A DNA stretch of 18,705 bases, taken from the NCBI GenBank assembly GCA_003542355.1, contig DPKU01000172.1, positions 1-18,705 of the forward strand. Reading direction: 5' to 3'. Within the stretch, counting starts at the first letter, position 1. Every line of letters starts with the position of its first letter. The notes under the pieces were generated by a model. The model was given only the letters and a program-made list of their open reading frames with translations. It made no database searches and had not been told where the DNA came from. This stretch comes from Clostridiales bacterium. GTDB taxonomy: Bacteria; Bacillota; Clostridia; Peptostreptococcales; Anaerovoracaceae. Of the stretch, positions 1 to 7,622 are shown in pieces. Both the position numbers and the translations under genes were made by a program.

Positions 1-282
1 ATGGAGGCTGCGAATATCTCGGCGGAGGAAGTGGATTACGTGCTGCCTCACCAGGCAAATTTGCGCATCCTGGATGCAGCATCAAAAAAGCTGCCGATCC
101 CGGCTGAAAAGTTTCTGAACAACATCCGCGGTACCGGAAATACGTCTGCGGCCAGCATTGCCATCTTGCTGGATGAAGCTCGAAAATCCGGTACGATCAA
201 GGCAGGACAGCTTTTGGTGATGAGCGCTTTCGGCGCAGGACTCACCACGGGAGCTTGCACTATAAAATGGTCGAAAGACTGA
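1..282 (+). CDS. fabH: Beta-ketoacyl-ACP synthase III (KAS III), C-terminal fragment
   Basis: This is the last 93 codons of FabH, which starts fatty acid synthesis by condensing acetyl-CoA (or another acyl-CoA) with malonyl-ACP in the cytoplasm. Two of the three residues of the Cys-His-Asn triad are visible: His17 in PHQAN and Asn47 in GNTSAAS. They are 30 residues apart, the same spacing as His244 and Asn274 of E. coli FabH. The C-terminal thiolase-fold glycine loop (FGAGLTTGA) follows. The active-site Cys and about 230 N-terminal residues lie upstream of the window, so the ATG at position 1 is an internal Met and not the start. The gene ends 29 nt before acpP and is part of the FASII operon. 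The left part is missing only because the window is cut there; nothing suggests a pseudogene. Confidence 0.95.
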   Translation: MEAANISAEEVDYVLPHQANLRILDAASKKLPIPAEKFLNNIRGTGNTSAASIAILLDEARKSGTIKAGQLLVMSAFGAGLTTGACTIKWSKD

Positions 283-311
283 ACAAATCAGATCATTAGG
301 AGGAAAAAACC

Positions 312-530
312 ATGATAAAAGAAAAAGTAATCGAAGTTCTGGCACAGTACAAGGATTGTGCCCCCGAAGAGATCGATGTGACACAAAGCTTTGAAGAACT
401 GAAGCTGGATTCACTGGACACGGTGGAAATCGTGATGAACCTGGAAGAGGCGTTTGAGATCGAATTGAAGATCACAGAAGAACTAAAGACGGTCCAGGAT
501 GTGATCGACGCCATTACCAAATTGGTGTAG
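312..530 (+). CDS. acpP: Acyl carrier protein
   Basis: This 72-residue acidic protein has the typical ACP size. It carries growing acyl chains on a 4'-phosphopantetheine arm. Ser34 in the D-S-L-D motif (residues 33-36), at the start of helix II, is the attachment site added by holo-ACP synthase. Helix II that follows (TVEIVMNLEEAFEIEL) is acidic and is the surface that docks FASII enzymes. A strong Shine-Dalgarno AGGAGG at 298-303 precedes the ATG. The gene sits between fabH and fabK, as in the Streptococcus pneumoniae fab cluster. This position makes it the fatty-acid ACP and not a polyketide or D-alanyl carrier. Confidence 0.97.
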   Translation: MIKEKVIEVLAQYKDCAPEEIDVTQSFEELKLDSLDTVEIVMNLEEAFEIELKITEELKTVQDVIDAITKLV

Positions 531-539
531 GAGGTCCGA

Positions 540-1487
540 ATGCTGCGTTCTGAAATTTCTGCCCTGCTGGGCATTCAATACCCCGTATTCCAGGGTGGCA
601 TGGCGTGGATCGCCAATGCAAAGCTCGCTGCTGCGGTTTCCGAAGCCGGAGGTCTGGGTATTATTTCTGCGATGAATACCGACAGTGAATGGCTGCGAAC
701 AGAGATCAGAAAAACCAGATCGCTCACGGATAAACCCTTTGGCGTCAACATCATGCTCATGAGTCCTTCCGCTGCGGAAATGGCACAGGTCCTGATCGAA
801 GAAAGCGTTCCCGTGGTGACGACGGGGGCGGGCAATCCGGCCAAGTATATGGAAAATTGGCGGACTGCAGGCATTAAAGTGATACCGGTGGTGGCGTCTG
901 TAGCCTTTGCAAGGTTGATGGAACGCATCGGCGCATCGGCTGTGATCGCCGAGGGCGGAGAATCCGGCGGCCATGTGGGCGACCTGTCCACGATGGTCCT
1001 TGTGCCTCAGGTCTGCGACGCGCTTCGGATCCCTGTGGTGGCCGCCGGCGGTATCGCCGACGGAAGAGCCCTGGCCGCCTGTCTGATGCTGGGCGCTTCC
1101 GGCGTGCAGCTGGGCACCCGTTTCCTGATGGCCCGGGAGTGCGACATCCATGAAAACTACAGAAACAAGTTGATCAGAGCTTCCGATACGGCAACCATCG
1201 TTACGGGTCGGCGGTCGGGCCATCCGATCCGGGCGCTGAAAAGCCCCATGACCCGGCAGTACGCCGAATCGGAGTATGACAGCAGCGTCGACGATGCGGC
1301 GCTCACGGCACTGCGGGCCGGCGGCCTTCGGAAAGCGGTGACGGAAGGCTCGGAATCGGAAGGTTATTTTATGGCCGGACAGGTGGCCGGCATGCTTAAA
1401 AATGAGGAGTCGGCCGCGGAGATCGTCCATTCGATCGTCCGGGAAGCGGAGATCCTGCTGAAAGGGAGTACCCGATGGCTGGAATAG
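540..1487 (+). CDS. fabK: Enoyl-ACP reductase II (FMN-dependent FabK)
   Basis: FabK reduces trans-2-enoyl-ACP to acyl-ACP, the last step of each elongation cycle, using FMN and NAD(P)H. The 315-residue length is typical. Visible features of this nitronate-monooxygenase-type TIM barrel are the N-terminal PVFQGGMAW loop (15-23), the EAGGLGIIS loop (35-43), His145 in EGGESGGHVG (equivalent to His144 of pneumococcal FabK), and the FMN-phosphate loops AAGGIADGRA and GASGVQLGTRFL. There is no cysteine cluster, unlike the paralogue downstream at 3131. The SD AGGAGG (529-534) lies just before the ATG, and the 3' end overlaps fabD by 13 nt. No fabI or fabL is seen here, so FabK is probably the main enoyl reductase. 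FabK enzymes are insensitive to triclosan, so that resistance is expected but not tested. Confidence 0.95.
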   Translation: MLRSEISALLGIQYPVFQGGMAWIANAKLAAAVSEAGGLGIISAMNTDSEWLRTEIRKTRSLTDKPFGVNIMLMSPSAAEMAQVLIEESVPVVTTGAGNPAKYMENWRTAGIKVIPVVASVAFARLMERIGASAVIAEGGESGGHVGDLSTMVLVPQVCDALRIPVVAAGGIADGRALAACLMLGASGVQLGTRFLMARECDIHENYRNKLIRASDTATIVTGRRSGHPIRALKSPMTRQYAESEYDSSVDDAALTALRAGGLRKAVTEGSESEGYFMAGQVAGMLKNEESAAEIVHSIVREAEILLKGSTRWLE

Positions 1488-2395
1488 GATTTTTATTCAG
1501 TGGACAAGGCGCACAATATACCGGCATGGGAAAAGCGCTGTACGAATACAGCCCGGCGGCCAGAGATGTCCTGGACCCCCTGAATGAACAGCGCAGTGAT
1601 CTGCTGGACCTCTGTTTCAACGGAAGCGCCGAGGACCTGTCGAAAACAGAAACCACACAGCCGGCGGTCTATGCGGTGGACCTGGCCGCGGCCGCAGCAG
1701 CCAAAGAAGCCGGGATGGATCCCTCAGCCGCTGCGGGCTTTTCCCTGGGTGAACTGGCAGCCCTTGCCTTTGCAGGATATTATACGCCGGAAGAAGGGTT
1801 CGACCTAGTCCAAAAAAGAGCTTTTTTTATGGCTGATGCCGCCGCAAAAAATCCCGGCGCGATGCTGGCGGTGCTGCGGATGGAAAATGAAGCCGTGGAA
1901 GCCCTCTGTCTGGGAAGAACGCTGTACCCCGTCAACTACAATTGCCCGGGCCAACTGGTGGTGGCCGGTTCGCCGGAAGACATCCAATACCTCCAGGAGA
2001 AGATCAAAGAAGCAAAAGGGCGAAGCGTTCCGCTTCCCGTCAGCGGCGGATTTCATTCTCCGTTTATGGACGAAGCGGCCGCAAAGATGGAAACCGAGCT
2101 GAAGCAGGTGGTATTTCGAGATCCGTTGATACCGGTCTACGCCAATGACACGGGAAAGGTCTATGGGAAGAATGCGGCGGAGCATTTAACGAATCAGATC
2201 AATCATCCTGTCCGCTGGGAAGACAGTATCCGCAACATGATCCAGCAAGGGATCGACTGCTTCGTGGAAGCGGGCCCCGGTAAAGCGTTGAGCGGTTTTG
2301 TGTCCAGAATCGCACCGGAAGTCCGAGTGATCTCTGTGGATTCTGCAGAAGGTCTGGAAAAATGGAAAGAGGAGCAAGGATATGTTCAAAGGTAA
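1475..2395 (+). CDS. fabD: Malonyl-CoA:ACP transacylase
   Basis: FabD moves malonyl from CoA to holo-ACP. The 306-residue protein shows the expected alpha/beta hydrolase-like acyltransferase signatures: FSGQGAQ with Gln11 (oxyanion hole), nucleophile Ser90 in the GFSLGE elbow, Arg115 in QKRAFFM (binds the malonyl carboxylate), and His194 in GGFHSPFM. The start at 1475 lies inside the end of fabK with SD AAGGGAG (1462-1468), giving a 13-nt overlap. Its own end overlaps fabG by 14 nt, so fabK-fabD-fabG are probably translationally coupled. All key residues are present and the length is normal, so it should be active. Confidence 0.96.
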   Translation: MAGIGFLFSGQGAQYTGMGKALYEYSPAARDVLDPLNEQRSDLLDLCFNGSAEDLSKTETTQPAVYAVDLAAAAAAKEAGMDPSAAAGFSLGELAALAFAGYYTPEEGFDLVQKRAFFMADAAAKNPGAMLAVLRMENEAVEALCLGRTLYPVNYNCPGQLVVAGSPEDIQYLQEKIKEAKGRSVPLPVSGGFHSPFMDEAAAKMETELKQVVFRDPLIPVYANDTGKVYGKNAAEHLTNQINHPVRWEDSIRNMIQQGIDCFVEAGPGKALSGFVSRIAPEVRVISVDSAEGLEKWKEEQGYVQR

Positions 2396-3122
2396 GACAG
2401 CCCTGATCACGGGAGGATCCAGAGGGATCGGCCGGGCCATCGCTCTGGCGCTGGCTGCGGAAGGTGCGGATATCGCTGTGATCTATAACGGCGGAGAAAC
2501 AGCGGCCCGGGCAGTCTGTGAGGAAGCTGCTCAATGGGGCGGAAAGGCTGTGGCCTATGCCTGCAACGTAGCAGATCCGGATCAGGTGCCTACCGTAGTG
2601 GCAGCCATACTGTCCGAATTTGGAGGAGTAGACATCCTGGTCAACAATGCCGGGATCACCCGGGACGGACTGCTGGCTTCCATGTCCGAAGAAGATTTCG
2701 TTCGCGTGATGGAAGTCAACCTGGGCGGCGCTTTTCATTTCACAAAAAGCCTGTATGGCCACTTCTTGAAAAAGCGGTCCGGAAGGATCATCAACATCTC
2801 TTCCGTGTCGGGGCTGATGGGCAATCCGGGGCAAGCCAATTATGCTGCGTCCAAGGCGGGACTGATCGGATTTACCAAGTCCGTGGCAAAGGAACTGGCG
2901 GGCAGGGGCATCACCTGCAATGCGGTGGCGCCCGGGTTTATCCAGACAGAAATGACCGAAAAGCTGCCCCAGGAAAAACAGGAAGCGATTCGGCAGCAGA
3001 TTCCGCTGAGGCGCTTTGGAACGCCGGAAGATGTAGCTCGGGTGGTGGTATTTCTTGCCGGCGAGACCGGGGGATATATCACTGGAGAAGTCATCCGCGT
3101 GGATGGCGGTCTGTACATATAG
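2382..3122 (+). CDS. fabG: 3-oxoacyl-ACP reductase
   Basis: FabG is the NADPH-dependent short-chain dehydrogenase that reduces beta-ketoacyl-ACP to (R)-beta-hydroxyacyl-ACP. The 246 residues cover the complete SDR fold: the cofactor loop TGGSRGIG (10-17), NNAG (88-91), catalytic Asn113, Ser141, Tyr154 and Lys158 (Y-A-A-S-K), and the APGFIQTEM loop. The C-terminal VDGGLYI matches the FabG tetramer interface region. The start overlaps fabD by 14 nt, with an AGGAG-type SD at 2370-2374. The stop codon TAG partly overlaps the SD of the next gene (AGGAGG at 3121-3126). SDR proteins are hard to assign by sequence alone, but the operon position makes FabG nearly certain. Confidence 0.96.
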   Translation: MFKGKTALITGGSRGIGRAIALALAAEGADIAVIYNGGETAARAVCEEAAQWGGKAVAYACNVADPDQVPTVVAAILSEFGGVDILVNNAGITRDGLLASMSEEDFVRVMEVNLGGAFHFTKSLYGHFLKKRSGRIINISSVSGLMGNPGQANYAASKAGLIGFTKSVAKELAGRGITCNAVAPGFIQTEMTEKLPQEKQEAIRQQIPLRRFGTPEDVARVVVFLAGETGGYITGEVIRVDGGLYI

Positions 3123-3130
3123 GAGGACGC

Positions 3131-4174
3131 ATGCGCAAGTGGGAAGACAATAGTTGGTCTATGGGAGATCTGAAGATCCAGCTGCCTGTTGTACAAGGCG
3201 GTATGGGTGTGGGCATTTCACTCCACGGATTGGCTTCAGCCGTAGCGGCACAGGGCGGAGTCGGCGTGATCTCTGCAACGGGACTCGACTTTATGAAGCA
3301 GGGCCGAACCATCGCCGCAGAGATCCGCGTGGCAAAAGAAAAGACACGAGGCGTTATCGGGGTGAATATCATGGTCGCGCTGCGGGATTTCGAAAAACTG
3401 GTTCGAGAATCCATTGCCGCAGGAGCGGATATCATCTTTGCCGGAGCAGGACTGCCCTTGGAATTGCCCGGACTTCTGCCGGAAAATTGCCGGACGAAGC
3501 TGGCGCCTATCGTCTCTTCGGGCAAGGCCGCCAAGCTCATCGCAAAGCGCTGGCAGAGCCGGTACGGCTACACGCCGGATGCGGTGGTCGTAGAAGGGCC
3601 TCTGGCCGGAGGACATCTTGGATTCAAAACCGAAGAACTGACGGATCCGGATTGCACACTGGAGTCGATTTTTAAGGATGTGCAGCAGGAGCTGGAGCCT
3701 TATGGCCCGATCCCTCTGATCGCCGGTGGCGGCATCTACTACGGCGGCGATATCGCGAAGATCCTGGAACTGGGTGCCAGTGCAGCCCAGCTCGGCAGTC
3801 GCTTCGTCGCCACCACAGAATGCGATGCCTCGCTGGAATTCAAGGAAGCCTATCTCCGGGCAAAAAAAGAGGATGTGCGACTGATCGAAAGTCCCGTCGG
3901 ACTTCCGGGAAGGGCTTTTCGGAGCGACTTTCTTCAGGCTGTGGCCCGGGGCGAAAAACGGCCGGCATTCTGTGAATTCAACTGTCTTGTGCCGTGCAAA
4001 AAGACCCAGGCCCCCTATTGCATCGCCCATGCGCTGGTCAACGCCTATCGGGGCAACATGGAGGAAGCCTTCGTTTTTACCGGGGCAAAAGGCTATCTGG
4101 CAGAGGAGATCCTGCCGATATCTGAAGTATTTGATCTGTTGAAAGCCGAGTACGAATCGGGGAGAGAATCATGA
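3131..4174 (+). CDS. FabX-like flavoenzyme with four-Cys cluster; candidate acyl-ACP dehydrogenase/isomerase
   Basis: This 347-residue protein belongs to the nitronate monooxygenase/FabK superfamily (FMN TIM barrel). The N-terminal VVQGGMGVGIS (20-30), a GAGLP loop (105-109), the probable catalytic His162 in EGPLAGGHLGF, and the FMN loops AGGGIYYGG and GASAAQLGSRF are visible. Unlike the operon's FabK, it ends in a cysteine cluster, Cys281-x3-Cys285-x3-Cys289-x7-Cys297 (PYCIAHAL), followed by FTGAKGY. The layout matches, from memory, Helicobacter pylori FabX (HP0773), a [4Fe-4S] flavoenzyme. FabX dehydrogenates decanoyl-ACP and isomerises the product to cis-3-decenoyl-ACP, the branch point to unsaturated fatty acids. 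The start ATG has SD AGGAGG four bases upstream. A longer open frame from 2534 overlaps fabG and is not real. The stop overlaps the fabF start (ATGA). It could instead be a second enoyl reductase; the Fe-S motif favours FabX. Confidence 0.8.
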   Translation: MRKWEDNSWSMGDLKIQLPVVQGGMGVGISLHGLASAVAAQGGVGVISATGLDFMKQGRTIAAEIRVAKEKTRGVIGVNIMVALRDFEKLVRESIAAGADIIFAGAGLPLELPGLLPENCRTKLAPIVSSGKAAKLIAKRWQSRYGYTPDAVVVEGPLAGGHLGFKTEELTDPDCTLESIFKDVQQELEPYGPIPLIAGGGIYYGGDIAKILELGASAAQLGSRFVATTECDASLEFKEAYLRAKKEDVRLIESPVGLPGRAFRSDFLQAVARGEKRPAFCEFNCLVPCKKTQAPYCIAHALVNAYRGNMEEAFVFTGAKGYLAEEILPISEVFDLLKAEYESGRES

Positions 4175-5400
4175 AAAGAGTGGTAATAACAGGAATGGGC
4201 GCGATCAGCCCCATTGGCAATAACGTGGAGTCCATGTGGGCTTCCATGCTGGAAGGCCGGCACGGAATCGGAGAGATCACCCATTTTGATGCGACTCCGT
4301 TCAAGGTGAAGCTGGCCGCAGAAGTGAAGAATTTCGATCCCCAGGCTGTACTTGGGGGCAATGAGTTCAAGCGCTATGACCGGTTCATTCAGTTTGCCTT
4401 GGCCGCCGCCGACGAAGCGGTCGCCGACAGCGGGATCCTGGGAACGGTGAGCGAAGAACGGCTGGGCGTCTATATAGGTTCAGGCGTAGGCGGGAGCGGA
4501 ACCACATATCAGGAGACCGATAAACTGCTTCAGAAAGGCCCCCGCTGGATCTCGCCCTTCCTGGTACCCATGATGATCGGCAATATGGCCTCGGGCCTGG
4601 CAGCCATCAGATATCAGGCAAAGGGTGTCAATCTTCCGGTGGTGACCGCCTGTGCCACGGCAAGCCATTCCATCGGCGAAGCCTATCGGGCCATCCGTCA
4701 CGGCTATGCCGATGCGGTGATCGCCGGCGGCAGCGAAGCGGCCATCAATCCCATCAGCGTGGCGGGATTTACAAGCTGCATGGCGCTGACCCAGACCACA
4801 GATCCCGACCGGGCTTCCATTCCCTTCGATCTGGAGCGATCCGGCTTTGTCATGGGAGAAGGCGCCGGCGTCCTGATTTTGGAGGAGTATGAACGTGCCA
4901 GGGAAAGAGGCGCCCGGATCTATGCAGAGATCGTCGGATACGGAAACACCTGCGACGCTTATCACATGACGGCACCGGATCCGGATGCCGCAGGAGGCTC
5001 CCGGGCGATCGTTCAGGCTCTTTCGGAAAGCGTCGGAGACGGTTTCCGAAAAATGTATATCAATGCCCACGGGACCAGCACGCCGCTCAACGACAAGTGT
5101 GAGACGCTGGCCATCAAGTCGGCATTGGGCCAGCGAGCGTATCAGGACGTTGTCATCAGTTCCACAAAATCCATGACGGGCCATATGCTGGGCGCCGCAG
5201 GTGCCGTGGAGGCCATTGCTGCGGTATCGGTCTTGATCGAAGGCCAGGCGCCTCCGACCATCGGGTATCAAGTGGCGGATCCGGACTGTGATCTGGACTA
5301 CGTGCCCAATATGGCCAGAAAAGTCGATGTGGATGTAAGCATATCTTTGTCCCTCGGGTTCGGGGGGCATAATGCCTGCCTGGCATTTGTCAGGGTCTAA
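4171..5400 (+). CDS. fabF: Beta-ketoacyl-ACP synthase II (KAS II)
   Basis: FabF condenses malonyl-ACP with acyl-ACP to elongate the chain. The 409-residue thiolase-fold protein has the Cys-His-His triad: Cys161 in TACATASHSIG, His300 in NAHGTSTPLND and His338 in TGHMLGAAGA. Lys333 and the gating loop GFGGHN (396-401) are also present. The gene starts inside the stop of the FabX-like gene (ATGA overlap), with a GGGGAGAG SD at 4159-4166. It is the only elongating synthase visible, so it presumably extends both saturated and cis-unsaturated intermediates, the job E. coli divides between FabF and FabB. Coupling to the FabX-like gene fits that role (inference). Confidence 0.97.
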   Translation: MKRVVITGMGAISPIGNNVESMWASMLEGRHGIGEITHFDATPFKVKLAAEVKNFDPQAVLGGNEFKRYDRFIQFALAAADEAVADSGILGTVSEERLGVYIGSGVGGSGTTYQETDKLLQKGPRWISPFLVPMMIGNMASGLAAIRYQAKGVNLPVVTACATASHSIGEAYRAIRHGYADAVIAGGSEAAINPISVAGFTSCMALTQTTDPDRASIPFDLERSGFVMGEGAGVLILEEYERARERGARIYAEIVGYGNTCDAYHMTAPDPDAAGGSRAIVQALSESVGDGFRKMYINAHGTSTPLNDKCETLAIKSALGQRAYQDVVISSTKSMTGHMLGAAGAVEAIAAVSVLIEGQAPPTIGYQVADPDCDLDYVPNMARKVDVDVSISLSLGFGGHNACLAFVRV

Positions 5401-5413
5401 GCGGGAGGATGCC

Positions 5414-5860
5414 ATGGAATTAGAGAAAGTCAAGAGTCTTGCAGATATTCTGCTGAATAAAGGTTTGACAGCCATTGAAATTGAAGAGAGCGGCCTGAGG
5501 ATTCGGCTGGAAAAGAATGCGCAGGGTACCGTTTCAGCGCAGAAAGAGAGCAATGCGGTCAATGCCGCACCAGCCTGGGTGCCGGATGCGGATCCGGGCG
5601 AGAGCGCAGAAGGAATCGCGTTGACGGAAGTTCCATCTCCTCTGGTCGGCGTGGTTTATTTGGCGCCGTCTCCGGAAAGCGAGCCTTATGTATCATTGGG
5701 GCAGCGCGTGGAAAAAGGACAGGTCCTGTGCATCATCGACGCCATGAAGATGCTCAACGAGGTGGCTTCTCCTGTGGATGGCGTCATCGGAGAGATTTGT
5801 GTGGAAAATGGAGCCGTAGTGGATTATGGAGCGTGTCTGTTCCGCCTGAGAGAGGAGTAA
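5414..5860 (+). CDS. accB: Biotin carboxyl carrier protein of acetyl-CoA carboxylase
   Basis: This 148-residue BCCP carries the carboxybiotin group between the carboxylase and transferase parts of acetyl-CoA carboxylase. The biotinyl lysine is Lys112 in the A-M-K-M motif, inside a typical C-terminal biotinyl barrel (about 73-147). The N-terminal helix (1-35) resembles the segment that binds biotin carboxylase. A flexible Ala/Pro/acid-rich linker (about 38-75) joins them. The ATG at 5414 is chosen because GGGAGG precedes it (5403-5408) and the family N-terminus begins there. An in-frame ATG at 5372 would overlap fabF and add 14 residues of no family likeness. The short 13-nt gap after fabF supports co-transcription. 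Confidence 0.94.
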   Translation: MELEKVKSLADILLNKGLTAIEIEESGLRIRLEKNAQGTVSAQKESNAVNAAPAWVPDADPGESAEGIALTEVPSPLVGVVYLAPSPESEPYVSLGQRVEKGQVLCIIDAMKMLNEVASPVDGVIGEICVENGAVVDYGACLFRLREE

Positions 5861-5863
5861 GCG

Positions 5864-6280
5864 ATGGATCGAAAGGATCTTGAAAAAATTCTGCCTCACC
5901 GCCCGCCCATGCTTCTTCTGGATCACGCCGAACTCAAGGATGGAGAAGCGGTAGCTTCTTATGTAGTCCAGGGCGATGAGTACTTTCTGCAAGGACATTT
6001 CCCGGGTCATCCGGTGGTGCCGGGAGTGATCCTCTGCGAAATGATGGCCCAGGCTTGTTGCGTACTTCTTAAGAATGAGATGTCCGTCAACGCCACGCCC
6101 TATTATACCGGCATCCAGCAAGTGAAATTCAGGGAAAAAGTGCAGCCAGGGGACGCGTTGGAGATCCGGTGCAGCCTGTCCAACCGGAAACCGCCGTTCT
6201 ATTTTGCCAAGGGCTCTGTTTTTGTTTCAGGCAAGATTGCGGCGGAAGGCACGTTTTCTTTTGCCGTTCTGGAGGAATGA
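5864..6280 (+). CDS. fabZ: 3-hydroxyacyl-ACP dehydratase
   Basis: FabZ removes water from (R)-3-hydroxyacyl-ACP to give trans-2-enoyl-ACP. The 138-residue hot-dog-fold protein has the expected PHRPPMLLLD start and the active-site segment GHFPGHPVVPG, with catalytic His45 and Glu59 14 residues later (CEMMAQA), the spacing typical of FabZ. SD AGGAG at 5853-5857 lies at the end of accB; the two genes are 3 nt apart. In enterococci a FabZ-like paralogue (FabN) also isomerises to the cis-3 product. This single copy lies at the usual fabZ locus between accB and accC, and the FabX-like gene offers another route, so plain dehydratase activity is the simplest call. Confidence 0.95.
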   Translation: MDRKDLEKILPHRPPMLLLDHAELKDGEAVASYVVQGDEYFLQGHFPGHPVVPGVILCEMMAQACCVLLKNEMSVNATPYYTGIQQVKFREKVQPGDALEIRCSLSNRKPPFYFAKGSVFVSGKIAAEGTFSFAVLEE

Positions 6281-6281
6281 C

Positions 6282-7622
6282 ATGTTTCAAAAAATACTGA
6301 TCGCAAACAGAGGAGAAATCGCAGTGCGCATCATCCGCGCATGCAAGGATATGGGGATCTCTACCGTGGCCGTCTACAGTGAAGCCGACAGCGAGGCTCT
6401 TCACGTAGGCCTTGCCGACGAGAGTATCTGTATCGGCAAAGCGCCGGCTGCGGACAGCTATCTGAATATGCAAGCCATTCTTTCCGCTGCCGCCGTCACC
6501 CATGCCCAGGCCATCCATCCGGGATACGGGTTTCTGGCGGAGAGCGCAAAATTCGCTTCGTTGTGCGAGCAGTGCAGTATCAGCTTTATCGGACCGCAAA
6601 GCGGGCACATTTCTGCCATGGGAGACAAGGACAATGCGCGGAAGACCATGAAAAAAATGGGTCTGCCAGTGGTGCCCGGATCGGAATCCGTGGAGGACCT
6701 TCAGGAGGCCTTTGACTGGGCAGGAAAGGTCGGTTATCCGCTGCTGATCAAGGCGCGGGCCGGCGGCGGCGGCCGGGGCATCCGGCTCGTCGCAGAAGAG
6801 AGCGGGTTTGAGAGCGCATTTCTGGACGCATCCAGAGAAGCGTCTACCAGCTTCGGCGACGAAGGTCTGTACATTGAAAAATATATGGAACAGGTCCGGC
6901 ATATCGAGGTTCAGATCCTGGCCGACGCCTACGGAAAAGTAGTTTGCCTGGGTGAGCGGGATTGTTCCATGCAGCGCAGAAAGCAAAAGGTGCTGGAGGA
7001 AAGTCCTGCGGTAGGGCTTCCCGAGGAGACGCGCAAGAGCATGCAGCGGGATGCGGTCCGGGCGGCAAAAAAGATCGGATATATCAATGCGGGGACGCTG
7101 GAATTCCTGGTGGATGCCGACGGAAAGCACTACTTTATGGAGATGAACACTCGACTGCAGGTGGAACACCCTGTTACGGAAATGGTCACAGGCATCGACC
7201 TGGTCAAGTGGCAGATCCGGATTGCCGCCGGCGTACCGCTTTCCTTCGATCAGCGGAGCGTCCTTCCTTCTGGCCATTCCATCGAATGTCGCATCAATGC
7301 GGAAAATCCTGCGTTGGATTTCAGGCCTTCTGCCGGTACCGTGGATTTCCTTCACATACCCGGAGGCCCCCGGGTGCGCTTCGATACGGCGCTCTATCCC
7401 GGCTGTACGGTACCTCCATTTTACGACTCCCTTCTTGGTAAACTGATCGTCCACGCCAACACCAGGGAAGAAGCGGTGCGAAAAATGCAGGCAGCATTGG
7501 CTGAGCTGGTGATCAGCGGCGTGGATACCAACATCGAGCTTCATATCGATATCCTTGCGGGGGAAGCGTTTCGAAACGGCGTCTATACGACCGGATATCT
7601 TGAATCGAGGAATCAACAATGA
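6282..7622 (+). CDS. accC: Biotin carboxylase subunit of acetyl-CoA carboxylase
   Basis: AccC carboxylates the biotin on AccB using ATP and bicarbonate. The 446-residue ATP-grasp protein has the canonical start KILIANRGEIAVRIIRA, the HPGYGFLAE segment, Lys116 in GDK, Lys157, the glycine-rich ATP loop GGGGRGIR (161-168), and the catalytic block MEMNTRLQVEHPVTE. Length matches the family (about 450). The start at 6282 is preferred: GGAGG at 6271-6275 sits in the end of fabZ, and the family N-terminus begins at MFQKILIANRGE. An in-frame ATG at 6204 lies deep in fabZ and adds unrelated sequence. The stop overlaps the accD start (ATGA). Confidence 0.96.
   Translation: MFQKILIANRGEIAVRIIRACKDMGISTVAVYSEADSEALHVGLADESICIGKAPAADSYLNMQAILSAAAVTHAQAIHPGYGFLAESAKFASLCEQCSISFIGPQSGHISAMGDKDNARKTMKKMGLPVVPGSESVEDLQEAFDWAGKVGYPLLIKARAGGGGRGIRLVAEESGFESAFLDASREASTSFGDEGLYIEKYMEQVRHIEVQILADAYGKVVCLGERDCSMQRRKQKVLEESPAVGLPEETRKSMQRDAVRAAKKIGYINAGTLEFLVDADGKHYFMEMNTRLQVEHPVTEMVTGIDLVKWQIRIAAGVPLSFDQRSVLPSGHSIECRINAENPALDFRPSAGTVDFLHIPGGPRVRFDTALYPGCTVPPFYDSLLGKLIVHANTREEAVRKMQAALAELVISGVDTNIELHIDILAGEAFRNGVYTTGYLESRNQQ

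Noticed and set aside
2534..3130. N-terminal extension of the FabX-like frame by 199 codons, overlapping fabG
   Set aside because: The extension lies out of frame inside fabG and has no family likeness. The ATG at 3131 has a strong AGGAGG and begins just where the flavoenzyme family begins.
3969..4020. Four-Cys stretch of the FabX-like protein as a zinc ribbon
   Set aside because: The spacing x3, x3, x7 does not fit paired CxxC zinc knuckles such as that of AccD at 7727-7795. It fits the Fe-S ligand pattern remembered for FabX better.
4480..5562. 360-codon minus-strand open frame opposite fabF and accB
   Set aside because: It is antisense to two certain genes, has no recognisable motifs and no ribosome site. 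Treated as a shadow frame.
6129..7619. 496-codon open frame on the minus strand opposite accC
   Set aside because: accC is complete on the plus strand with every family motif. The antisense frame is low-complexity in His/Arg/Gly, resembles no family, and is the usual shadow in GC-rich coding DNA.
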